NCBI GenBank assembly: GCA_002371675.1
Contig: DFGE01000002.1
Span: forward strand, 75,764 to 139,763
Direction of reading: 5' to 3'
Source of the DNA: Clostridiales bacterium UBA3758
Lineage (GTDB): Bacteria > Bacillota > Clostridia > Oscillospirales > Oscillospiraceae
DNA length: 64,000 nt
How positions within the stretch are numbered: the first letter of the stretch is position 1; each line of letters starts with the position of its first letter. The notes below the pieces were generated by a model, which did no database searches, was not told the origin of the DNA, and saw nothing but the letters and a program-made list of their open reading frames with translations. The translations under genes and the position numbers were made by a program. This document shows positions 35,401 to 41,857 of this stretch, one piece after another.

Positions 35401-35623
35401 CGCCGACGGCAGCGTTGTGACGCTGGCGGCTGATCCCGAGGCCGCGCGCTTCTGGCTGCCCCCGTTTTCCTACTATCGCTATGACGCTTACGAGCAGGAA
35501 CCGCGCACTGGAGCGCTGCTGAAGGCGCTCGGCCTGGACGGCTGGCCGTCCATGGACACGGTGGATCACGCAGCCGTGCGTGAGATGAACGAACGCCTGC
35601 TCCCCACGCCGGAGGGCTGGTGA
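32420..35623 (+). CDS. M56 metalloprotease with about 730-residue novel sensor region
   Basis: 1067 residues. The M56 part (1-330) has membrane helices near 12-28, 35-50, 128-149 and 304-322, the zinc motif H199-E-R-A-H203 and IELACDEKVI. Instead of a penicillin-binding domain it carries a very long extracytoplasmic region. One small domain (about 340-440) is followed by a proline-rich linker (PSTEPDRPPEQSALPTPVPP), then segments I do not recognise. It lacks the propeller-SBP signatures of the first M56 protein. It is the presumed signal transducer that inactivates the co-encoded BlaI. Confidence 0.82.
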   Translation: MNALLIKLLNMSAAGSVMILAVVVLRALLKKAPRWIICVMWALVAIRLICPISISSPVSAFRATPSIVSESGEVELFRPAGGSEKPLLAVDTVQIERPQASAETIRDIPGTSYAVTQRSRDAYLPPLVQAYLLGLTAMLLYALVSTLLLRKKVSVSLRQRGNIRVCDEVASPFILGILRPAIYLPSSLSEEEKRFVLAHERAHLHRLDHIWKPLGFLVLSVHWFNPLCWLAYVLLCRDIELACDEKVIRELGRAERAAYSQTLLNCSAHRILAACPVAFGETDVKTRVKAVLNYKKPAFWIILSAVLACVVLIVCFAADPMQKQDLSFLNYKNAIPLIGQNDTAPYANLYPADSDGVQPGVADSKALAQFLESAEWTKRRAPSSSPEPRGYLEFVIEDDYRIIVYQSERLAAVRFGSDIRYYRTGTGDYEAALATFIPAPSTEPDRPPEQSALPTPVPPPSLPEIDAGIVPDDPEAFLLGFADAEIVSIYDEFSREYAAPDKSFTEIISAETWTAHAFNEFPASIALRLIVMRSGDWELRIEDDGEDCLFAAYAVGRSASDPIIFFDCGENPMDDLMAWAITRQDGAHSGPMPYKLTAEEEEQIVYMLSEVAGKTGPYALSDYTGGDMNAVPELCMQLQYYARDHRLSADQMHGLMLGTQNLDGAYAEAFSGLLAELHMLDPLRFVAAYFQADESVQPFLWELYGNLDHIYPPEELAREYAAFSQIYNNMTAYLRTEYGLKYENLAPKMEDMQLYRCVSMPTEPVEWFFEGVVPEWAVQVILDHAGNSKLAVGVLTVYFGSPDEYTDDLPLGAYLKNTPESASAARLAVRLNDSRLAYLTVPAELAGRIERKIETGSELPGISRVRMAGWGEQYAQGIDVPDLYYYPAYDRDRSAYLTILRNADGQYGVGGWEADEEIRALLTLLQRETGWNVFADPGDFAELTQIEVFFCGTLLTTVRDEAHLDAFEGLIAEGSFAAYASKTPNEIVEIRCTRADGSVVTLAADPEAARFWLPPFSYYRYDAYEQEPRTGALLKALGLDGWPSMDTVDHAAVREMNERLLPTPEGW

Positions 35624-35653
35624 AGCAGAACCGGCAAAAGCAATCAACGAAAA

Positions 35654-35691
35654 AGCCCGCCCCTCCCTAACCGGAGCGGCGGGCTCTTTTT
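35654..35691 (+). terminator. Terminator after the second BlaI/M56 pair
   Basis: AGCCCGCC (35654-35661) pairs with GGCGGGCT (35678-35685), with an inner CTCC/GGAG, then CTTTTT. Confidence 0.8.
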
Positions 35692-35736
35692 GCATCTATG
35701 TGCTATACTCAATTATGAAATATTGTGCTTTTTCTT

Positions 35737-35763
35737 GTAACCCGTCGAAATGCTTTCCGTCTA
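35737..35763 (+). promoter_or_regulatory. ECF-type promoter of module I
   Basis: GTAAC (35737-35741), a 16-nt spacer and CGTCTA (35758-35763) match the classical ECF pattern (AAC -35 and CGTCTA -10). It lies 32 nt before the sigma start, and the leader shares GAGAGCTCT with module A. Confidence 0.65.
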
Positions 35764-35794
35764 TAAGGGTGAGAGCTCTCAAGGAGGTTTTCCC

Positions 35795-36352
35795 ATGGAA
35801 GACACTGCAATCATTGATCTGTACTGGCAGCGCTCGGACCAGGCCATATCCGAGACTGACCGGAAGTACGGCAGATACTGCCACCGGATCGCCATGAATA
35901 TCTGTACAGACAACGAAGATGCGGAGGAATGTGTGAACGACACCTGGTTTCGGGCATGGAATCTGATGCCTACCGAACGTCCTGCGATCCTCTCCGGCTT
36001 TTTGGGGACGATCACCCGGCATCTTGCTCTGGATCGCTACCGCGCGAAACATAGTCTCAAGCGTGGAGGCGGTGAGGTTCCTCTGGCGCTGGACGAGCTG
36101 AGTGATTGCGTGATGGGCAAGTCAGATCCGGAACGTGAAGTAGAAGTCAGGGAACTGGAAGAAGCCATCGATCGTTTTGTCAATGAGCTGCCGGAGACGG
36201 ATCAGATCATCTTTATCTCTCGCTATTGGTTTCTCGCGCCGGTCGCGGAGATCGCCCAAAAAAGCGGCTGCACCCAAAGCAAGGTGAAAACCACCCTGTT
36301 TCGCCTGCGGAAAAAGCTGCGTGACAGACTACAGGAGGAAGGCTTATGCTGA
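35795..36352 (+). CDS. ECF RNA polymerase sigma factor (module I)
   Basis: 185 residues, the closest paralogue of sigma A (shared DLYWQRSDQAISETDRKYG and NEDAEECVNDTWF). Regions 2 and 4 are intact (VAEIAQKSGCTQSKVKTTLF). CAAGGAGG lies 9 nt before the ATG. The stop overlaps the next start by 7 nt exactly as in module A, which supports duplication of the whole sigma/anti-sigma pair. Confidence 0.93.
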   Translation: MEDTAIIDLYWQRSDQAISETDRKYGRYCHRIAMNICTDNEDAEECVNDTWFRAWNLMPTERPAILSGFLGTITRHLALDRYRAKHSLKRGGGEVPLALDELSDCVMGKSDPEREVEVRELEEAIDRFVNELPETDQIIFISRYWFLAPVAEIAQKSGCTQSKVKTTLFRLRKKLRDRLQEEGLC

Positions 36353-37137
36353 ACGAGGAACTGCTGTTGGATGCCATGCAGGGTATCCGTTTGGAAAACG
36401 TAAAAAAGGCAGAGGCTTTTCTCGGGTACGCGGAAGAAGCGACACCTCCATTCCGCGTTCACCGCAAGCTGTGGAGTACCTTGCTTGTTGCGGCGATCAT
36501 CGTCTCTCTCTTTACCGTGACCGCTTATGCCATCGGCTGGTTCCAAATGAGCCACCATGGCAGTCGGGAGACCTATACAGCCACCATCGGTGAGCAGCAG
36601 GTCGAGTGGAAGGGCGAGTACGCCTTCGAGTTCGAGGGGCCGGAAGAATGCCAGGAGGTACGCTTCCATGTAGACTGGGCTCCCAGCGACGACTATTGGT
36701 ATCCGGCGAGCTGGGCGGCTGGCTGGACGGAGCTGGTAGAAGGTCGAGAGCTCTACAATGAAGAATTCGGCGTCTATATGCCATCCTGTGTGGTGGACAT
36801 CCTGTACGCCCCGCAATTCGTTGATGGCGGTGCCATGATTCTCATAGGCTTCAAGCCCGGTGAGATCACCCGTGAGACCTGGGGTGACGTAGAGGTCTAC
36901 AAGTTCCAGGCCACGGCCACCCACGCCATTGACCGGGAGCAGACGGAGTTTCCAACAGGTAACTTTGTGATTCTGTTTCATCCCGTAGAAGGCTGGATCA
37001 TCGGCGTCCGGGGCTATGACAGTATGGAGAACATCGAAGGGATCGCCCGTGGATTGACAGTGGAGCCAACCGGGAGAACCATCCATAAGAATGATTTTGA
37101 CAGCAAATATGATTTTTGCGATATCTACATCGGGTAA
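36346..37137 (+). CDS. Single-pass membrane anti-sigma-like protein (module I)
   Basis: 263 residues: cytoplasmic 1-42, membrane helix about 43-65 (SLFTVTAYAIGW), ectodomain with ETWGDVEVYK and a DUF4367-like end (GWIIGVRGYDSMENIEGIAR). The first 65 residues resemble the module A protein (LLDAMQGIR / LLSAMRGIR), while the ectodomain is nearer to module B. The partner-binding part and the sensing part may therefore have been reassorted. It is the presumed repressor of sigma I. Confidence 0.75.
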   Translation: MLNEELLLDAMQGIRLENVKKAEAFLGYAEEATPPFRVHRKLWSTLLVAAIIVSLFTVTAYAIGWFQMSHHGSRETYTATIGEQQVEWKGEYAFEFEGPEECQEVRFHVDWAPSDDYWYPASWAAGWTELVEGRELYNEEFGVYMPSCVVDILYAPQFVDGGAMILIGFKPGEITRETWGDVEVYKFQATATHAIDREQTEFPTGNFVILFHPVEGWIIGVRGYDSMENIEGIARGLTVEPTGRTIHKNDFDSKYDFCDIYIG

Positions 37138-37296
37138 GTAAACGATGATTCATGCAGCGAGAGCAGATTCCAAGAGAATTTGAGTTCTGATGACGGCAGC
37201 TTTTCGTAGGAATACTTTGTGTATTTCAAGAAAAGATGACTAAATCAGGGCTCAAATTCTCCGGGAGATGCCGAAGCCGTATGGATCATCATTTAC
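37138..37296. repeat. 159-bp imperfect palindrome between two module I genes
   Basis: It begins directly after the anti-sigma stop. The left end GTAAACGATGATTCAT and the inverted right end (GTAAATGATGATCCAT) pair, as do inner blocks such as GAGAATTTGAG. The inner CTCAAATTCTCCGGGAGATG resembles the element at 928-1090. It would form a long hairpin in the polycistronic mRNA just before the lipoprotein ribosome site. Confidence 0.6.
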
Positions 37297-37310
37297 CCAG
37301 GAGGAGAAGA

Positions 37311-39548
37311 ATGAGCAAAACAAAAAGAAGTTGGACTTTCCTGCTGGCATTGGCTATGCTCTTATCGCTCTGTGCCTGCGGGAAACAGGAAAACGAGGAG
37401 CAGCCGGCGCTGGTCGTGATCGGCCAGCCGCAGGTCTCATCCCAGACCGAGCCGGGATATGTGACGACGGAACTTCCTATGCCGGAGGGCTACCAGGATT
37501 TCGGCGGCCTGCAGAGCTGCGGCAACAGCCTGGTTCTCCACGCGGAGACGGCAGACGGCATGTTCGCCGTCCTTCGCTATGACACCCTCACCGGGGAATG
37601 GAAGAGCTGGGCCATCAACACTGGCGAGGCCAACAACCCGCAGATCGACGCCTTCTCCGCAGCTGACGGTGTTGTTTGGATCCGGCTGATGGAGGGCTAT
37701 ACCGACGAGGAAATGATCCGCCGAGACTTTTCCCGCAAGCTGAGCTATTATCTGATCGTACTGGATACGCAGACTGATGAGCAGACCTGCACCCGCATCG
37801 ACTTCTGGCGGAATGGGAATACCAGTGATCCCTATTTGACCGGTCTTGTCGCACTGGACAAGGAGCGCGCGATTTTGAATGATGATGAGACGGTGCGGCT
37901 TATAAGCCCCGACGCGCAGATCCTCGGCAAGCTCGATCTGCCGCTCATGGGATTTACCGAGCGAGTATGGATCGGTGACACAAGCTATCTGTCCACCAAT
38001 GACGGATACTGCCCCTTTGACCCGGACACGCTCCAATGCGGCGAGCCGCTGGACGGTATTTTGTGGGATTCTGTGTACAATAGTCAGCGGGGCCGAATCC
38101 TGGTCACGAAGGAGCGCATGCTGCAGGAATATGACCCGAAGACCGGCAGCATGAACCCTGTGTTCAACTGGATGGATGTAGCCCTCAATTACGCGAGTCT
38201 GGAGGGCTACAGCGCTTTCTATGGGCTGGAAAACGCCAACGGAGACCTGTTTTACCTGGCAAACGGCAAGCTCATAAAGGTCAGCCCCGGCATGGTGCCG
38301 GTGAAGAAGACGCTGACGCTGGGCTGCTTTGCCGATGCCACAGCCCAGGGCTACGAATACAGCGACACAGACTACACCTGCCCGGAGCGGCTGCTGGACG
38401 CAATCATGCGCTTCAACCAGACCGACCCCGAATACCGCATCGCCCTCAAGCCCATGGTCTGGCATGACGAGGGAGAGCGAAGCAAACTGATGATCCAGCT
38501 TGCAACCGACAGCAACATCGACGTGCTGGACACGAGTCTCCTTCCGCAAGGCGCGGTGGATCGACAGCTTTTGGTGGATCTGCTGCCCTATATCGACGCT
38601 GACCCGGATATCAGCCGGGAGGACTTTATCCCGAGCCTCTTTGCCTCCCTCACCGAGAGAGGCGGACTGTACGAGTATGCAGACCGATTTACGATACTGA
38701 CCATGCTGGTGGCAGACCACGAAGGCGTCAGCCGGGAGGACTGGACGACTGACCGGGCGATGGATGTCCTTTCCCGGGAAGACAGCGCCCCCTATCTGAC
38801 GCAGGAGGAAATGATCCTCCTGTTTTCCTGGGCTGCGACCGCGGAATTCATGGACAGAGCAAACGGTACATGCAGCTTCGACAGTCCCGCTTTCATCGGC
38901 TGGCTGGAGCTGATGAAGCGCATCCCGCTCAGTTCACCGGAAGAAGCCTCCTCCAGCCCCGGCTGTGACTGGCTGATCTCCTATGATTTCGCAAGTGAAG
39001 CCGGTTACGGGCCGCGCATGACCTTTCAGGATGAGGCAGCGGCAGTCGGCTTCCCCGGCTCTGCGGGAACCGGCGCTTACTTTATGAAACTCTTGCCGGC
39101 GGATGGACTGGGCCATACCGGACAGCTCAAGCTGGGTGACGGCTTTCTTTGGACAGGCGGCTGCAATACGAGCCTGGGCGTCATGGCCTCCAGCGAAAAC
39201 AAAGACGGCGCCTGGCGCTTCGTCAAAACCTTTATGCAGGGCGAGACGGAGCCAACGCTTAACGACGGCATTCCCGTTCTGCGTTCTGTTTTCGAGCAGG
39301 CGGTGGCCAACAGTACGCAGCGGCCGCAGAGCAACGTCAGCGATTATGCCTCCTTCAACGAGAAGGATGCTGCTGTGATGCGGGAGCTGGTCTACGGGAC
39401 GGATCGTCTGGTGATCCGGGACGATGTGGTCATGGACACGCTGAAAACCGAGATCAACGCTTTCCTTTCCGGGAAAGAGAGTGCCGAGGAAGCGGCAAGG
39501 CTGATTCAAAGCAAGCTGAGCCTCTACATGTCTGAACACTACGGCTGA
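37311..39548 (+). CDS. Propeller-SBP lipoprotein (module I)
   Basis: 745 residues with lipobox Cys23. The propeller half ends at PVFNWMDVALNY. The SBP half has LLDAIMRFNQTDPEYRIAL, IDVLDTSLLPQGAVDRQ, ISREDFIPSL and CSFDSPAFIGWLELMK, and the tail IQSKLSLYMSEHYG. The start at 37311 follows CAGGAGGAG; an upstream in-frame ATG at 37236 lies inside the hairpin element and has no site. It is the likely external sensor for the sigma I circuit. Confidence 0.85.
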   Translation: MSKTKRSWTFLLALAMLLSLCACGKQENEEQPALVVIGQPQVSSQTEPGYVTTELPMPEGYQDFGGLQSCGNSLVLHAETADGMFAVLRYDTLTGEWKSWAINTGEANNPQIDAFSAADGVVWIRLMEGYTDEEMIRRDFSRKLSYYLIVLDTQTDEQTCTRIDFWRNGNTSDPYLTGLVALDKERAILNDDETVRLISPDAQILGKLDLPLMGFTERVWIGDTSYLSTNDGYCPFDPDTLQCGEPLDGILWDSVYNSQRGRILVTKERMLQEYDPKTGSMNPVFNWMDVALNYASLEGYSAFYGLENANGDLFYLANGKLIKVSPGMVPVKKTLTLGCFADATAQGYEYSDTDYTCPERLLDAIMRFNQTDPEYRIALKPMVWHDEGERSKLMIQLATDSNIDVLDTSLLPQGAVDRQLLVDLLPYIDADPDISREDFIPSLFASLTERGGLYEYADRFTILTMLVADHEGVSREDWTTDRAMDVLSREDSAPYLTQEEMILLFSWAATAEFMDRANGTCSFDSPAFIGWLELMKRIPLSSPEEASSSPGCDWLISYDFASEAGYGPRMTFQDEAAAVGFPGSAGTGAYFMKLLPADGLGHTGQLKLGDGFLWTGGCNTSLGVMASSENKDGAWRFVKTFMQGETEPTLNDGIPVLRSVFEQAVANSTQRPQSNVSDYASFNEKDAAVMRELVYGTDRLVIRDDVVMDTLKTEINAFLSGKESAEEAARLIQSKLSLYMSEHYG

Positions 39549-39556
39549 AAAACATC

Positions 39557-39592
39557 GAGCCTGTTGCCCTTTGACGGGCAACAGGCTCTTTT
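39557..39592 (+). terminator. Terminator of module I
   Basis: A perfect 13-bp stem (39557-39569 with 39576-39588) and TTTT tail. Confidence 0.85.
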
Positions 39593-39630
39593 CCTTGCCT
39601 TTTTTATGATATAATTCTTCATCGAAGTCT

Positions 39631-39657
39631 GTAACATTTGATCGTGTTCTTCGTTAT
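39631..39657 (+). promoter_or_regulatory. ECF-type promoter of module J
   Basis: GTAAC (39631-39635), a 16-nt spacer and CGTTAT (39652-39657), the same pattern as before modules A and I. Transcription would start just inside the palindromic element that follows. Confidence 0.5.
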
Positions 39658-39932
39658 TAAGGTAAGTGGTGTAATCCGAACCCGCCAAAGCGGCGATCTT
39701 TCGGCGCTTTTGGGCTTGTCGTCATTGACTTGCAGAAAGCAAGCCTGCTTCCTCCGCACCCAAAATCATCCGAAATCTCATCCGTTTTGGTCAAAGAGTT
39801 TTCCCGGAGCTGGAATTCGTCCAGCCGAGGCAAAAACGCAGGGAATACTCTCGTATTGCCGAGTATTTTAACGAAGGATGAGCGGATTCCAGCCCGGGAA
39901 AACCGTGGTTCGGATTACCCCGCTTACCTTAA
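39657..39932. repeat. 276-bp palindromic element in the module J leader
   Basis: Left arm 39657-39682 and right arm 39907-39932 are inverted repeats (TTAAGGTAAG outward ends, 24 of 26 matching). Inner blocks such as TTTTCCCGG-GCTGGAAT also pair. It lies between the ECF promoter and the ribosome site of sigma J, so the transcript would carry a long leader hairpin. It may be a MITE-like insertion ending in TTAA or a genuine regulatory leader. No gene is seen in it. Confidence 0.6.
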
Positions 39933-39952
39933 GCAGAAGGGAGGGTGGACGC

Positions 39953-40453
39953 ACGAACAATGAATTGCTGAGTCGGCTATATGAGCTCTATAGCCGAGAG
40001 ATTTATCTGTATTTGTTCAGCATGTGCCGCAACAGCGGTCAGGCGGAGGATATGATGCAGGAGTGCTTTTTGCGGGCGATCCTCTCCCTGAACGATGACC
40101 ACGGCAACATGCGCGCCTGGCTCTACCGTGTGGCCCGAAACCTTTTGACGGATCAGCTGCGTTCCCGACGCAATGGCGTCTCTCTGGACGATCTGGCAGA
40201 AACACCATCCGACGCTCCCGGCCCGTTGGCGCTGTATCTTCGCACAGAGAAGCATCGGTTGCTGATGGAGAAGCTGGCCTCACTGGAACCCCGGAGACGC
40301 GAAGTGCTGAGCCTGCAGTATTTCGGCGGACTGAGCCAAAAGGAGATCGCCGCGCTGCTGCACCTGAGCCACGAGAACGTGCGGGTGCTGAGCCTGCGGG
40401 CGCGGAGAGAGCTGAAGCAAAAGCTGGAGGAGGACGGATATGACTTTTCGTGA
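39953..40453 (+). CDS. ECF RNA polymerase sigma factor, SigM-like (module J); start uncertain
   Basis: About 166 residues with region 2 (GQAEDMMQECFLRAILSL, AWLYRVARNLLTDQLR) and region 4 (LSQKEIAALLHLSHENVRVL). It differs from both other subtypes and fits its YhdL-like partner. The expected N-terminus (x-NNELLSRLYELYSRE) begins at an ACG codon (39953) 7 nt after AAGGGAGGG, where an ATG would be ideal. Real start codons in frame are an ATG at 39878 inside the palindrome and a TTG at 39965, both badly spaced. Either a rare start is used or the ATG has mutated. I give 39953 as the homology boundary. Confidence 0.8.
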   Translation, partial: TNNELLSRLYELYSREIYLYLFSMCRNSGQAEDMMQECFLRAILSLNDDHGNMRAWLYRVARNLLTDQLRSRRNGVSLDDLAETPSDAPGPLALYLRTEKHRLLMEKLASLEPRRREVLSLQYFGGLSQKEIAALLHLSHENVRVLSLRARRELKQKLEEDGYDFS

Positions 40454-41762
40454 AGTATTGGAGCTTTATAAATCCGGGGAACTTGACCCCGAACAGACGC
40501 GCGAGGTGGAGGAAGCGATCGACCGGGAGGACGCGCTGCTGGAATACCTCTCGGAGCGGGACACGCTGCCCGAACTGGACGAAAGCACAGACGCGGCTCC
40601 GAGCGATGCCGATTCTGAGACAGAAAAGAAGTTTCAGCGCGAGCTGAAGCGCTCGATCCGTCGTGCCTTTGTGAAGCTCGGCGTTATGGTCGGGGCTGTG
40701 CTGCTGGCGATATTGCTGCTTGCACAGTTTGTGTTGCCGCAGGTAATCGACCGGTTTTATTATGATCCGGGTCAGATCACGGCAGAGATCCACGAAGAGC
40801 ATGAAGATTCCCGGGGCACCACCTATGTCACCAACGCGCAGACCAACCGCATGACCTTAGATATGGCCGTGTATTCGGAGCTGTTCCTGCCGGGCGTCTA
40901 TCGGGACAATGTCAGAGTCGTGGAGCACGGCTATGGGGAATACGACGTGGTGATCGTTCAAAACATCAGCTATGTCTGGATGCCCGCGGTGGATGTGGCC
41001 GGTCACATCAGCAAGGGGCGCTTGCTGCTCTATGACGCCAATCTGTTCAAGGCTCCGGTGGGCAACGCCTTTGAGTGGGGACTAAACTTCCCGGACCCGG
41101 CGCTGAGCCTCTCCGAGCAGATCCCCGCCAAAGAATACGACGAAGAAACCGGAGTCGGCACGATCCACGCCGTCGGCATGGCGGGGTACCCGGAGGAAGC
41201 CCGCGAAAATCTGGAGGCGCTGGAGGACGGAAAGCTTTACGGCGGTTTTGTGAGTCTGGACCGGGTCATGGCTTACGACGACTTCTATGCGTTCATCAGC
41301 AAATTCCAGGATCAGCACATCTGGTGCGCGGTGCAGCTGGCGGAAAAGCCCTCGTATCTCGCCAACTGGGGCTTTGGCATCGACTACGGCGGCGGCGCGA
41401 ATCTTCTCGCCTGGGATCGGGACAAATACCCGATGCTCAAACGCAGCGATGACGATCCCTTCGTGATTACGGACGGAGAGACGGCAAAGGCGCACATGCG
41501 GGATCTGCTGCGTTACCTGGACGATCATCCGGAGTTTGCGGAAATGATGAGCCGGGACTACGGTGCCTCCGGCTATACCGCCGTGACAGATCGCCCCGCG
41601 TTCGGCCTCACAGAAGAACGGAATCTCACACCGCTGATCGAGTATCTGGATGAGCACGGCGTGCAGGTCTACGGCTTTTGGATCATGGCAGACAAAGAGA
41701 CCTTGCTGCAGCTTCAAGACAGCTCCGAGGTCTACTCAGTAGCTGTCCAGCCTCTACGGTAA
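40440..41762 (+). CDS. YhdL-like anti-sigma protein (Sigma_reg_N/Sigma_reg_C type)
   Basis: 440 residues. The cytoplasmic part 1-77 contains the sigma-binding start FREVLELYKSGELDPEQTRE. A membrane helix (about 78-100) and the ectodomain follow with the family signature TNRMTLDMAVYSELFLPG. A C-terminal part (about 240-435) resembles the sigma-regulator C-terminal domain. Relatives such as Bacillus YhdL inhibit SigM, an envelope-stress sigma factor. It overlaps the sigma gene by 14 nt. It is the only recognised classical anti-sigma family in the island, and no lipoprotein gene follows. Confidence 0.82.
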   Translation: MTFREVLELYKSGELDPEQTREVEEAIDREDALLEYLSERDTLPELDESTDAAPSDADSETEKKFQRELKRSIRRAFVKLGVMVGAVLLAILLLAQFVLPQVIDRFYYDPGQITAEIHEEHEDSRGTTYVTNAQTNRMTLDMAVYSELFLPGVYRDNVRVVEHGYGEYDVVIVQNISYVWMPAVDVAGHISKGRLLLYDANLFKAPVGNAFEWGLNFPDPALSLSEQIPAKEYDEETGVGTIHAVGMAGYPEEARENLEALEDGKLYGGFVSLDRVMAYDDFYAFISKFQDQHIWCAVQLAEKPSYLANWGFGIDYGGGANLLAWDRDKYPMLKRSDDDPFVITDGETAKAHMRDLLRYLDDHPEFAEMMSRDYGASGYTAVTDRPAFGLTEERNLTPLIEYLDEHGVQVYGFWIMADKETLLQLQDSSEVYSVAVQPLR

Positions 41763-41811
41763 TTCTCAAGGTTTCAATTCCATAAGGAGCAGCAAATACA
41801 GTTATCAGAGC

Positions 41812-41857
41812 AAGCAAAACGCAAGAACGGGATGAACCGCTCCTGCGTTTTTGCTTT
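41812..41857 (+). terminator. Terminator of module J
   Basis: An imperfect hairpin in which AAGCAAAACGCA pairs with TGCGTTTTTGCTT, followed by TTT. It abuts the 3' end of the convergent module K gene. Confidence 0.65.
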
